Shown here piece by piece: positions 1 to 9,775 of a stretch of DNA of 64,000 nt. Each line of letters begins with the position of its first letter. Positions within the stretch are counted from its first letter, which is position 1. The DNA is from Gracilaria domingensis (Eukaryota > Rhodophyta > Florideophyceae > Gracilariales > Gracilariaceae): NCBI GenBank assembly GCA_022539475.1, contig VCMS01000025.1:186001-250000 (forward strand), in the 5' to 3' direction. The translations under genes and the position numbers were made by a program. A model generated the notes under the pieces. That model was not told where the DNA came from, searched no databases, and worked only from the letters and a program-made list of their open reading frames with translations.

Positions 1-231
1 GTGCAAACAAAGGAAGTGTACATATTATCAAATGCAGACGCGATCAGCGGATGAACCGCTCACTACCTTTGTCACATGCGTAAATTGCAACAACCGCTGG
101 AGGTTCTAAATAACGTGCACATAGTACGACGACTGTACAAAAACCATTGCGCCGGACGCCAGTTTGTAATTTGTAAAGTATACACGCGAGCTGCCGTTTA
201 CTTACCTTCGCTTTACAAGTTCAACTATCCA

Positions 232-1215
232 TCAACTTGCTTCCAATCTGTCACGGAGTTCGTACAGTCTGAGTCTCGTCTCCTCGTTTACAGTCGACAT
301 GAGCATGTTCGCCCTCATAGAATTCCCGTCAACTTCTGCTAGCTTTTCTCTGGTTTCTCGCCGCGCGCGTTTTATCTCTTGAATAAATAAGTTGGAAGTC
401 ATTACATGCGCCCCTTTTCCTTGTGAAAAGTTAAGTTGTGCAATGTCACTAGTGGCCGCCCATACTTGTCGACGCCCGCTTTCACATAGTTCGAATACGG
501 AGCGTTCGATATATGAGTCTGCATTTTCGTTGCCTGTAAAGATTACAGTAACCCTCTCTACCGTTTTCTCTTCCTTGGTGTCTTCTGTTGTTCCTTGCGC
601 GTCGAATACAACGACGCATTCCCATCCTCGCACGTACGAGTACTCAGTAACGTCGTCAACCAAAAGTCTGCGAGCTGTTTCCCAATCGGATCTATCTCGC
701 CATTTTCGTAGCCGTGGCCACGCGCCAATAACGTTGTACGCGTCAATGAAGATGATGGGATCTTTCGCAATATCATACCTACCGTCTGGTATCTGCGCCT
801 CAGCCTGAAGTCGCTTACCACTTCGAATGACATCCTCCTTTTTCCGTCGAAATTTGGTGCGAACCACTGGTTTAGACGGTGCAGACGATTCAGTGTTTGC
901 CTTCGCAATCTGTAATTGCTCTCTGAGACTCAGAGTGGAGCTCTGCAAGTTGACCCGTCGCGGGGGTCTTCCAGGTCCTGAAGGCTGCTCCGAGGAATTA
1001 GCACGGTGCTTACGACGCTTGGACTTCATCACTGGCTGGAAGTTAGTTGAGGTATGTTGTCCGCGAAGCCGATGACAACGCAGGCACAAGTCATCGCCAC
1101 GAAAGGGTCTCAACATGGATGGAGCCATGCTGCGAAGCGATGGTGCAATGAATGTAATTACAGGGGATGAGAACTCATGAGACGAATGCAACCCAAATGG
1201 GACGCATGTTGACAT
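232..1215 (-). CDS. YacP/Rae1-like NYN-domain protein, probably plastid-targeted
   Basis: The protein is 327 residues from the ATG at 1215; the frame runs further upstream but without a nearer ATG. The C-terminal half is a NYN (PIN-like) domain of the YacP family. It shows an opening IDAYNVIG strand, a VVFDAQG strand, an ENADSYIE acidic motif and a TSD motif before the C-terminal helices. In Bacillus the family member Rae1/YacP is a ribosome-associated endonuclease, and plant homologues are plastid proteins. The first ~70 residues are rich in Ser, Arg and hydroxylated residues and are followed by a basic linker, which fits a transit peptide. RNA cleavage or binding in the plastid is inferred from the family. 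The exact start is uncertain; another Met lies about 30 residues downstream. Confidence 0.75.
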   Translation of the reverse strand: MSTCVPFGLHSSHEFSSPVITFIAPSLRSMAPSMLRPFRGDDLCLRCHRLRGQHTSTNFQPVMKSKRRKHRANSSEQPSGPGRPPRRVNLQSSTLSLREQLQIAKANTESSAPSKPVVRTKFRRKKEDVIRSGKRLQAEAQIPDGRYDIAKDPIIFIDAYNVIGAWPRLRKWRDRSDWETARRLLVDDVTEYSYVRGWECVVVFDAQGTTEDTKEEKTVERVTVIFTGNENADSYIERSVFELCESGRRQVWAATSDIAQLNFSQGKGAHVMTSNLFIQEIKRARRETREKLAEVDGNSMRANMLMSTVNEETRLRLYELRDRLEAS

Positions 1216-2083
1216 GCTGTTAAGACGCTTGGAGAAAGAAACCACACCAGAATAGCTTGCATGTAGAGCAACTACCTTAGCATTACAAGGAGCAAGCACC
1301 AAGTTACCGTTTACGACATGCGGAAAACTCCAATCCGGCAGTAATACGACGGTATGATAATAGCTCGTCTTGAAACTGTTCGTCAGATTCGCATTGGGCT
1401 GACCATAGCCTTCTCTGTCCCCCAGCAATCAGGTTTATTCACAAAGATGAAGTTACGGCGGGTGTTGCGGAAAGTTGTGAAGCTCTGGTTCTGGACGGAA
1501 CAAGCATCCTTCAGGCCTGAATCCTTGCCGAATAACAATATGACAAGTGTAACCAGAACGATCTACAACGCCACGATCGATGAAGCCTTGTTCTCTGCCC
1601 CTGATCTTCTGTAAGATAAGATATGCAGTGTCGATTGAGATCTTTTCACCACCTTGGTCAAGGCAGCACTGGTCTGTTCGATGAGAGGTTGTTCAATTTG
1701 ACCTGCGAATTGAAACCGCTCTTGGAGCGGTAACATTGATGCAGGTTCCCGCCTGTGATTAGGAAAATCACACTTCGGGTTCATACGAAACGGGATCTGT
1801 AGTGGGAACCAGAAAACATTACGCAAGGAGCGTAATGTCTGGCTCTATCATCTAATGTTCCCAACCCTTGGAGTAGCTCCCTTCTCTACAACACCACGAG
1901 GCGCAGGGCAACGTGAGGAAGGCTTTCCTTCTAGCCCCCAGTTTTTGATGTAACTCTTCGCTTAGTTACATTCGTTGGTGAAGCTGTCCAGTACCTGAAA
2001 CATAAAGTCAAAACGGGCATCATCCAGGTATCTTCGAGTCGTTCATGGATTTATCACATCAGCAGCGATAAATCCGGTCATTA
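1216..2083. other. Intergenic stretch with several perfect stem-loops
   Basis: I found no convincing gene here. The interval lies between the starts of the NYN gene and the stop of the karyopherin gene, both on the minus strand. It contains three perfect short hairpins at 1754-1772, 1816-1838 and 1949-1970. The first is enclosed by an outer GGTTCCC/GGGAACC pairing at 1744-1750 and 1804-1810. They may be decayed repeat material or a structured RNA. Confidence 0.6.
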
Positions 2084-4963
2084 TTATCGAGTCACCATAC
2101 TACATACTTTTCCAAATTCATTGAGAGCTTGTCTGAATTCTTTCTTATTACCAACGGAGGTGTAACATCCCTGAAAGAGCATCTCCCTGACATTTCTATC
2201 CAGTCCTTCCCTTGGCACGCTATCCACACCGAATGCAGATTTCAAACAATCTCTCAGAACTGTATTCTCATCCAGTTCCCCTGAAATTATTCGGCACATG
2301 GCAAACAGGACATCTGCAACATCAGACGCACATCGGGAATTCCGCGCTGCACATAGTGCTCCGGCTGAGACTCCATTTGGTCCGCTCGCGACACTCAAAA
2401 TCGTCTGCTGTAGGGGTGCCCCAGCTGTTCTCGAAAAGAGAGCTTTCCAGAAGTTGAGGCTCGCCTTCACAATCACCACGTTGCCGCAGTGCAACGTACT
2501 CAAAGCCGCTCGCGAAATCTCTGGTGCCACTGGGAGTAGAGTTCTACTTGCTCGTGATGTCAGTGTTGTCAGAAGCTTGAGTAACATTCGCGTCATTTCT
2601 GGTTGGGTGTCGTAATTCCCCCCAGAAAAAGTGTTGAGGCCAAGTACTCCGCACCTCACGCATTCTGTGACGCAGTCCAACGCTTCACCGTGACAGGAAC
2701 CAAATACATCCTCTACGCCAGTCACAAGATCAGGAATCAGCTTATTCATTGTCTTCAGCCATACGCACTCTCCATCAGGCCCGGAGTCCTTAAAGCAATC
2801 TCCAAGAAGCTTGGTAATAGCGACTATCAATTCAAGTCGTGACTTTTCATCTCGATCAAAAACTCGATCACCGCTCGCCTCATCTTCTTCGTCGAACAGT
2901 GTTGGCATTGCATTGATTTCTAAAAGGTTGCATATGGCTTTGGAAATTATCCCATTTCCACAATGCCTCCGGGCCAAGAGGAACACAGGCTCCTTTATGC
3001 GTTGGAACACAAAAGCAACTGCTTCATGATCATTGTAAACACGCATAGCCGTGCTGAGCAGCGTTAGGTCTCGGCACAGAACGGATTCATTCAAAGACGC
3101 TTCTGCTCGTCCTGCGGCCGCGACACACAATCTTTCACAGGGCTTCCGCACCATTTCTTCCAGAGCGTTGACTCTTTCTTGTCGCAGTCGCAGTAAGCTC
3201 GCAACACTGGCTACTGCGTCTGTGGCATCTTCAGCCGCACTTGTTGACAAACTTGAAACGGACCGGTTCAGCGCTGTAATCAAATCCCGCAGAAATGGTA
3301 GGAGAGAGTGAGCTTGTATTTCTGACATGCTTTGGAGCAGCGCCGCACCTCTATCAGCTAAATCTCGTCGTTGCAAGGCATTCACGGCACAAACTGCGGT
3401 TCTGTAGAAAAGCTTTTCGTCCTTTCGCACCAGCAATCCATGCGAGGCTAATGCACTAAGAGCAGAATTTTGCACAACGGTGCGCCAATGCAGACTTCCT
3501 CCGCTTGTATCTGAGAAACCATCATCAGAGCTAACTTCGGCAAGCCGAAGTACGCTGTCAAGGACTTGATGAAGACTGTCCCATTCTCTTTCGTCGATAC
3601 GAGCGTCTTCAACAGAATCCTTGCTGGCTCCTAATGCTTCCAGAGCTGCACATATTTGGCTTGGCGGTGTATTGTCATCGGACAGAAATTGGAATACCAG
3701 GTCTAGGTACTTCTGATGACCAACAGAAAGCGCTCCTGTGGCAAGAAGTTCAAGAACTGAGCTTTTCTCATCTTCAGTCTCGAAATCTTCCAGATCGGGA
3801 CTGAAGTGGTTGTGGATAAAAGAAAGCGATTCCATTCGCTTAATGACGACAGAAAGAACTGCACAAACTCGTTCCGAACCAAGCCGAGCCTGGTCTTTTT
3901 GCATGAGATGATCCGCAGCTACCCATGCCATCCACCCTTCTATAGCTGCGAAGAAGGACGGCTTATCAGGCGCGTTAAGACAAGTCCATAGCAAGTCAAT
4001 GACGTTTCGGATAACTTCGCCACTCTGCTCTGTCTGTTGCTCCATTAGTTCGTCGGCATTCCATTCGGATAAAGAGCAAACGACTTCTGAAATTGCGTGA
4101 TGTATAACATGAGCGTCTGGGCCGCTGGCTCCGTGAAAAGCTGCTGTCAGACCTTTGGTGGTGGTGAGCAGAAGGGAAAGGCTTGTGCCGCTATACCCCA
4201 CGATTTCATGCAAGGCTTCTGTCGCCGACTGGGCAAGTTTAGGTATGGTTATCACTTCTAGAAGCGCGTTTGCGATTTGCATTTTGTCGGCGTAGGGCGT
4301 CCAAGCTTGTAGACATTGTATGGCAGCCTTCAACTGCTGCATTTGCTCCTCGGAAAGCGCTCCGTTTCGGCGACATGAGGCCAACATAAAGACTGCGTCT
4401 GGCACCACTTGATGAGCCTTAGATCGACAAAACGCACGTATCTGAACATGGTTCGCAACGTGACTTGTGGCATTCTGATCCATTTCCGTGGCGACGGCAG
4501 CCATAGTACCGCACTTCAAAGCTGGCTTATTCCGCAGTTTTAGAATGAGCATTTCCCACACAGGCTCTTGGAAATCCATTGGCGACCGAGACACTGCGCA
4601 GCCTAGTGCCTTGCCAAAGTAATACACTCCAGAACTACGCGTAGCTTGACTCTGTCGAGCTAAAGTCGGGTTCAACAGGGCTTCTGTGGCTAACGAAACC
4701 GCAGTTGAACGAGCGTTATTATCCATTACCAACCAATCGGCACGAATACGTGTATACAGAGCTTGAGCGGCGAAAAGGAGCTGTGGCTGCAACGGAGAGT
4801 TGAGCAGCGCTGGTAGGACATGCCAGACCTGTGGCGAGGCCCTAGCTTGAGCGAGAAAGCGGTCAGCTTCCGAGACGCGCTGGTCTCCTCGGTGGAGAAT
4901 CGAAAGAGCATTGAGTATGTTCTCCATCGTGATTGGGACGTTGGGGTCTCCATTTCCCTGCAT
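2084..4963 (-). CDS. Importin-beta family karyopherin, transportin-3/importin-13-like
   Basis: A protein of 959 residues built throughout of paired amphipathic helices (HEAT repeats), close to the usual length of the TNPO3/IPO13 group. The N-terminus (ENILNALSILH, then ALYTRIRADW and the ALKCGTMAAVATEM region) resembles the Xpo1/importin-13 N-terminal arrangement, in which the first repeats bind RanGTP. Family members carry SR splicing factors (TNPO3, plant MOS14) or other cargoes through nuclear pores. The start was set at the ATG at 4963, because the upstream extension begins with TTG; a second Met at 4927 is also possible. The gene faces the alkenal reductase gene across about 760 bp. Assignment to TNPO3 rather than IPO13 is by overall impression. 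Confidence 0.8.
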   Translation of the reverse strand: MQGNGDPNVPITMENILNALSILHRGDQRVSEADRFLAQARASPQVWHVLPALLNSPLQPQLLFAAQALYTRIRADWLVMDNNARSTAVSLATEALLNPTLARQSQATRSSGVYYFGKALGCAVSRSPMDFQEPVWEMLILKLRNKPALKCGTMAAVATEMDQNATSHVANHVQIRAFCRSKAHQVVPDAVFMLASCRRNGALSEEQMQQLKAAIQCLQAWTPYADKMQIANALLEVITIPKLAQSATEALHEIVGYSGTSLSLLLTTTKGLTAAFHGASGPDAHVIHHAISEVVCSLSEWNADELMEQQTEQSGEVIRNVIDLLWTCLNAPDKPSFFAAIEGWMAWVAADHLMQKDQARLGSERVCAVLSVVIKRMESLSFIHNHFSPDLEDFETEDEKSSVLELLATGALSVGHQKYLDLVFQFLSDDNTPPSQICAALEALGASKDSVEDARIDEREWDSLHQVLDSVLRLAEVSSDDGFSDTSGGSLHWRTVVQNSALSALASHGLLVRKDEKLFYRTAVCAVNALQRRDLADRGAALLQSMSEIQAHSLLPFLRDLITALNRSVSSLSTSAAEDATDAVASVASLLRLRQERVNALEEMVRKPCERLCVAAAGRAEASLNESVLCRDLTLLSTAMRVYNDHEAVAFVFQRIKEPVFLLARRHCGNGIISKAICNLLEINAMPTLFDEEDEASGDRVFDRDEKSRLELIVAITKLLGDCFKDSGPDGECVWLKTMNKLIPDLVTGVEDVFGSCHGEALDCVTECVRCGVLGLNTFSGGNYDTQPEMTRMLLKLLTTLTSRASRTLLPVAPEISRAALSTLHCGNVVIVKASLNFWKALFSRTAGAPLQQTILSVASGPNGVSAGALCAARNSRCASDVADVLFAMCRIISGELDENTVLRDCLKSAFGVDSVPREGLDRNVREMLFQGCYTSVGNKKEFRQALNEFGKVCSMVTR

Positions 4964-5726
4964 CGTTGCCGCGAAGCAATCGGTTGGAGCGTTCAAAGGA
5001 ATTGCATGCCGACAGCTCTCGTTTGCAGCGATAAGAGAGACACATTGAGCGTACCGGACGACTCCGAGTCGGCCGCAAGGTATAGTCCCGCACCTACGTC
5101 ACGTATCACTCAAGTGCTCGCTCGGTCGTATGAACCTGATAGAAGCACCAGCCTGCGTGGGCTCCTCGGCTCCGAAAGTGGCACATTTTCTGCTGTTCTG
5201 TGCTGCTTCTGACGGCCCTATACGGGATCAAAGGAATCGAATATAGAAACCCAGAAATATGCAAATTTTTGCAGTTTTTCTCGATTCCTCCGGCACTACC
5301 TCGGCTACCGACGGTACCTTTGTACACCAAAAGGAAAGCCTAACGCTGTATCTAGTGTGCGTGCCCTCGCGCACACGTTTACGCCGCTTTCTCAATTCTT
5401 GAACTTCAGTATTCATTTACCATATATCCGTGCCCGTATCGAAGATCGATGCTGACGTTAAGCAAACTGTATTATCGGAGAATCGCAGACGTCGGAATCT
5501 CAGGCATCTTCCCGATACGAACATTCCGAGGACAAACGAGTCGACCTCTGCTTTCCCGATACAGCTCAAGGGAAAAGGAGAACGGTGCTATGCACTCTGC
5601 TGCTATACGCAAGCCACACCTGCTTTTGTGAGGAATCCCGCATGTTTGCTCCTGTTCTGAGTAATTCGAAGTTATCCTAAACCTGCACTTGAGCGCTCAA
5701 GATACTTGCCGTGCCCTCTGTCCTTC
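4964..5726. promoter_or_regulatory. Divergent intergenic region between karyopherin and reductase
   Basis: About 760 bp separate the two divergent starts. Short open frames on both strands have no recognisable protein features. The stretch presumably holds both promoters and 5' leaders; no TATA-like element is convincing. Confidence 0.4.
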
Positions 5727-6833
5727 ATGGTCGGGTTCTTTTCAGAGTCGAGAGCAGAACTTGCTCCTCCGACACATGCGACGCAGATATACCTTGCGAA
5801 GCGGCCGAAAGATCACATCGATGACGAGACCTTTTCCTCGCGATACATTCCACTCCCAGACGAACTTCCACCCGGGCACATTTTGGTAAAGGTCCTATAT
5901 GTCTCGTGCGATCCTGCTATGAGGGGTTGGCTGAGCACGCGCAAATCATACATCGAACCTGTAGCTATTGGTGCAACGATGAGAGCGATGGGTGTAGGAA
6001 CGGTGGTACGTGGAGCGGGAGGTTTTCGAGTCGGACAGCTCGTCACAGGCATATTTGGATGGACAGATTATAGTATCATGAGAGTCGAACGGGTGACTCG
6101 AGTAAGACTGCCCGCTGATATGTCCAAGTCTGTTGCACTCGGTGTATTGGGTACCACAGGCATGACCGCTTATTTTGGATTGCTAAAGGTGGGCAAACCA
6201 AAAAAGGGCAATGTTGTCGTGGTATCTTCTGCTGCAGGTGCCACCGGGAGCATTGTAGCGCAGATTGCCAAGAACGTAATTGGATGCGAGGTGATTGGTA
6301 TCGCTGGTAGCTTAGAGAAATGTCGCTATTTGGAAGAAGATCTTGGCATTAAGGCTGTAGACTATAAGAGCGAAGAAGGTGTAGATAAAGGCTTAAAGCG
6401 TGCTTTAGAAGGGAAAGGAATTGACATCTACTTCGATAATGTTGGAGGCAAAACCCTAGAGGCGGCTTTGAGAAGAATCAATATCGGCGCTAGAATAGTC
6501 GTTTGTGGGGCCATCAGCGGGTACAACAGCAGTCGTCTCCCGCCAGGGCCCGCAAATTATGTCGCTCTAATATCCAAACGTGCTTCGATGACAGGTTTCC
6601 TGTTGTACGACTTTGAGAAGCAGTTCCCCAAAGCTAGATACGATTTGACGAAGTGGCTCGCGTCCGGAAAGGTCAAGGGCAGAGAATATGAGATCGTCGG
6701 GTTGAAAAATGCACCTCTGGCACTGAGGGCGCTGTTTGAAGGAAAGAACATTGGGAAAGTGATTGTGCGAGTGCTTGAAAACGAAAGCAGTAAGGGACAT
6801 GGTTCAAAGGAGCAACGAACGGCAAAGTTATGA
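5727..6833 (+). CDS. Zinc-independent NADPH-dependent alkenal/double-bond reductase (MDR family)
   Basis: The product is 368 residues from the ATG at 5727. It belongs to the medium-chain dehydrogenase branch that includes plant alkenal reductase and mammalian prostaglandin reductase. Visible marks are YVSCDPAMRGWLS near the N-terminus, LGTTGMTAYFGL, the nucleotide-binding SSAAGATGSIVAQIAK (AxxGxxG type), YFDNVGGKTL, and the GAISGYNS stretch near the active site. Zinc-binding cysteines of classical alcohol dehydrogenases are absent, as expected. The enzyme reduces the C=C bond of alpha,beta-unsaturated aldehydes or ketones with NADPH, a detoxification step for lipid-peroxidation products. No clear targeting peptide is seen, so a cytosolic location is likely. 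Substrate range cannot be read from the sequence. Confidence 0.88.
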   Translation: MVGFFSESRAELAPPTHATQIYLAKRPKDHIDDETFSSRYIPLPDELPPGHILVKVLYVSCDPAMRGWLSTRKSYIEPVAIGATMRAMGVGTVVRGAGGFRVGQLVTGIFGWTDYSIMRVERVTRVRLPADMSKSVALGVLGTTGMTAYFGLLKVGKPKKGNVVVVSSAAGATGSIVAQIAKNVIGCEVIGIAGSLEKCRYLEEDLGIKAVDYKSEEGVDKGLKRALEGKGIDIYFDNVGGKTLEAALRRINIGARIVVCGAISGYNSSRLPPGPANYVALISKRASMTGFLLYDFEKQFPKARYDLTKWLASGKVKGREYEIVGLKNAPLALRALFEGKNIGKVIVRVLENESSKGHGSKEQRTAKL

Positions 6834-6908
6834 TACAGCGCTCAGGAAATTAGGCTGGACTGTCGGTGCAGTGATATCACGCGCAAATGAAGTTACTTGT
6901 ACTTGGTT

Positions 6909-7838
6909 TTAAGTTGGTTGAAGCGGCGATGACTTGGTAACGATGTCGGCGTGTGGAGCATAGTGAAGATCATGTCCTGACACGTAATCAGATATATCTA
7001 GTGCAACTTCAACAGATTCCCTAACAACCTCTTTCCGATCGGTTCGAAACTGTGACAGAATTTTCTCGGCAGTAACAGAACCAATGCTGCCCAGCGCCTC
7101 GGCAGCTTCGTGACGAACCATCTCGTGCTCGTTCTGATCGCTGAGAAAGTATTGAAGCGTAGGAATTGAAGCTTGATGTTGCATTTGTCCCAAGACGTAC
7201 GCCACCTCATGACGGAACAAGGCGCTTTCCTTGTCGGCTTGCATACCGGCACACAAGGCTAGTACTGCTTGTTCGCCACCTTTGTTCCTCAAGGCAAACA
7301 TGGACTTGTATCGTTCAAACAGGGGCTTTGAAGTATCACAAAGAACCGTCCGAAGTTGGTCAACGTCTTGTTCATGATGTGCAGGCGCTGGGTCCACCGA
7401 GGTATATGGCACGTCAGGTGCGTTCCCGTGGGCGATCTGCAGCCATTTGATTCGGTGGACGGCAAGCAAACAAGTTTCTCTAATCTCCTGGGCGAGCGAT
7501 TGATCCGACGCGTATCGTTCCAACAGCGGCAGAGCTGAAGTGTGGGCGATTGCTCCCATGGCCTCTGCAGCCTCATGACGAACCATGACATCCTCGGAGG
7601 CATCCTGAAGAACCTTTTCCAGAGTTGGAAGCGAGTCGGTGGCGCACATCTGACCCAGGACGTAGGCGACTTCATGACGAACGAGGGCGGACGGGTCAGA
7701 CAGGAGAGAGCGCTCTAAGGCACGCACGGCGTCCGGGGTTGCCAGCCCCTTGAGACTGAAGATGGAGCGCATGCGAGCGGACACCGGGCTGTCGCTGCCA
7801 TGGAGCTGCGCCACGACTTGGTCAACGGTGGTGGTCAT
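6909..7838 (-). CDS. DOHH: Deoxyhypusine hydroxylase (HEAT-repeat di-iron enzyme)
   Basis: A 309-residue protein with two symmetric blocks of HEAT-like repeats. The four His-Glu pairs that bind the two irons are all present, at about residues 55-56, 88-89, 210-211 and 243-244, in the repeating phrases RHEVAYVLGQM and RHEAAEA.G. Length matches the family. The enzyme completes hypusine synthesis on eIF5A by hydroxylating deoxyhypusine and acts in the cytosol. The gene diverges from a class II eIF4E gene with about 865 bp between starts. All key residues are intact, so an active enzyme is expected. Confidence 0.95.
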   Translation of the reverse strand: MTTTVDQVVAQLHGSDSPVSARMRSIFSLKGLATPDAVRALERSLLSDPSALVRHEVAYVLGQMCATDSLPTLEKVLQDASEDVMVRHEAAEAMGAIAHTSALPLLERYASDQSLAQEIRETCLLAVHRIKWLQIAHGNAPDVPYTSVDPAPAHHEQDVDQLRTVLCDTSKPLFERYKSMFALRNKGGEQAVLALCAGMQADKESALFRHEVAYVLGQMQHQASIPTLQYFLSDQNEHEMVRHEAAEALGSIGSVTAEKILSQFRTDRKEVVRESVEVALDISDYVSGHDLHYAPHADIVTKSSPLQPT

Positions 7839-8703
7839 GGTGAAGAGTGTAGAAGCCCGGTATCGAGTTTGCTGCCTTTGGTAACGGGACCGTTGTATTC
7901 TACCTGCGTATCGTCTGCGTCAAGGATGGCGGATCAGGAGCAAGATGCGAATCGGAGCGCTCAAACGGCGCAACACGTGGCAAACGAACGGTGCAGCGAC
8001 GTCGCGGCGCTACGCGTGGCCAGTGGCGCGTCAATCATTCGGCGCGGAGCCAGCGCGTGCATTGCATTTGTAGCTTGGCATTCCCATCGAATCGTTTGGC
8101 CGCTTCGCATGTTCTGCGCCTACGGTTAGCTTTCAGCTTTGGTTCTTCTCCATCGCGCCGCCTGCGTCGAGTCGAGAGCATTCCGTACCGCACCTTCATC
8201 GCTTCTGCGCTGCTGTTCTGCCTCGTTTTTCTTCCGTTCTTTTTCGCTTTCTTTTCGCTTCTTTTCGTTCACCCACCCTTCGCTGCGCTTGTGTGTACAT
8301 TCCTTTCTTTTCGTCGCTGCCGAGCGAGTGCTGCTTATCTTCCTTGTTCTCATAGTGCTGCATTCTACCCACTCCCCACCCCTCCTTCCGTTCGGTCTTC
8401 CCCCCCCCCCCCCCCCCCCCCCGTTCAATTGTCGTCAGAACCAACTCAATCGTCCCCGTAAGCCTTCACTCCCCCTTCACCCACAGACCACCCGGCCCCC
8501 CCTGACCCTGCCCTCCGGCCGCCATCCTCCCCCAACAGGTTTATCCCAAAATCTCCGCAACCATTCAGTCGTCTAAGTTTCGTTCCTTCCCCCGCGCCGC
8601 CCATCGCACCACCACCACGCTAAGTTCGTTCAAAACAAGCGCCCCTCCGATCCAAACCTCCGCCAAAAAAAGCAGCGCCTCCGCGCACGCCGCTGGCTCC
8701 AAC
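7839..8703. promoter_or_regulatory. Divergent DOHH / eIF4E upstream region, pyrimidine-rich
   Basis: No gene seen. From about 8130 to 8560 the plus strand is strongly C/T-rich, with repeated TTCTTTTC-type runs and a 23-base C tract at 8400-8422. The proximity to the eIF4E start suggests a pyrimidine-rich 5' leader or promoter. Confidence 0.5.
8400..8422 (+). repeat. Homopolymer tract of 23 C
   Basis: An uninterrupted C run inside the pyrimidine-rich region upstream of the eIF4E-like gene. Length is likely unstable between individuals and prone to sequencing error. Confidence 0.9.
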
Positions 8704-9300
8704 ATGGCCGCCACAGGCAAGAGCTGGTTGGCCGCCGCCGCCGCGCCCGTCCGCACGCAACCAAAAGGCGCTCACTTACTCCATCGCACCTATCAATTCA
8801 GTTACGTACATCGTTCCATGGATCGCAAAAATGAGGATTACAAGAATCAGATCCGTAACATTGCCACCGTGGGAACGGTGGAGGAATTTTGGGCAGTGTA
8901 TACTCATCTTAACCGTGTGAATAAACTGTCACCCAATACTGACTATTTTCTGTTTCAAAAGGGTGTGCAACCTATGTGGGAAGACGAAGCTAACAAACGG
9001 GGAGGCAGGCTTACCATCCGACTACAAAAGGCCGCTAGTCCTCGAGCGTTTGAGGATCTGTGTTTGGCTCTCATCGGGGAGCAGTTCGAAACCGATGACA
9101 TTTGCGGAATTGCTTGCTCGGTAAGAACTTACGAGAACAACCTCAGTATCTGGCTCAAGGACGCCAACAACAAGCAACTGCTTGTGCGTGTGGAGTCGAC
9201 TGCGCGACGAGCGTTGAACCTGGAACCCAAAATCGTGTTGCGCGACTGGTCGTTCAAGGCGCACAACACGGATCAATCATCTCCAAGCCCGCAAAAGTAA
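8704..9300 (+). CDS. Cap-binding protein, eIF4E class II (4EHP/eIF4E2-like)
   Basis: The 198-residue protein has the eIF4E fold, with VEEFWAVYTHL, a PMWEDEANKRGG cap-binding loop (Trp92, Glu93) and LSIWLKDAN (Trp150). Relative to human eIF4E, the positions of Trp43 and Trp56 are Tyr30 and Tyr46, the hallmark of class II proteins such as 4EHP and plant nCBP. The position of Trp46 is Ser33, whereas class II proteins normally keep Trp there. The dorsal-surface Trp that meets eIF4G or 4E-BP partners is kept (Trp63). Class II members bind the cap more weakly and often repress translation; that role is inferred. The ATG at 8704 gives a short Ala-rich N-terminus. Confidence 0.9.
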   Translation: MAATGKSWLAAAAAPVRTQPKGAHLLHRTYQFSYVHRSMDRKNEDYKNQIRNIATVGTVEEFWAVYTHLNRVNKLSPNTDYFLFQKGVQPMWEDEANKRGGRLTIRLQKAASPRAFEDLCLALIGEQFETDDICGIACSVRTYENNLSIWLKDANNKQLLVRVESTARRALNLEPKIVLRDWSFKAHNTDQSSPSPQK

Positions 9301-9775
9301 ACATCTACGCGAATGTAAAGGCAGCTGCTGCAGCTGGTCGATTATACCGAGCTCGTGCGAGAGAGCGGATGTGGAGAACGGCTCGAGTGCCGCCAGCTCA
9401 CGGGGTGTGCTCTGCTTTTGCAGCCGTTGCCGCTCGAGACTTGTAGAGAAGCTGCAGCAGCCTTGCGCAGATGCAGCCGTTCAGATGCAGCGTGATTGCA
9501 CTGCCAGCGCGCCTTCCACGACCCATCGACGAGCCATCGCCGCGGCCGGTCACCGGCCGTCCGTGCACGCGTGGCGCGCCAGCTCGCGCCCAATGGGCGC
9601 CGTACACGTGTGCCGCGCGTGTGGAACCCGGCGCAGCGCTTCCAACCTTCAACTCTGCTTCAATCTACGCGCAATCCCCAACTCCGCCTCCGAATCTGCC
9701 TCTTACACATCTTCTCGCTTCCGCGCAGTTCCCGCCGCTTTCCAGTTGCGCACCAGTCCGCACCCTCTCGCCGCA
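9301..9775. promoter_or_regulatory. Upstream region of the thioredoxin-UBX gene
   Basis: The frame of the downstream gene stays open here, but the translated residues are low-complexity and unlike any domain. I treat it as promoter and 5' leader; the last 200 bp are C-rich. Confidence 0.5.

Noticed and set aside
5306-5318. TACCGACGGTACC string also seen near 47.57 kb
   Set aside because: A 13-base match between two places is expected by chance in 64 kb.
9371-9775. Upstream extension of the thioredoxin fusion
   Set aside because: Low-complexity translation with no domain; the thioredoxin begins cleanly at the ATG at 9776.
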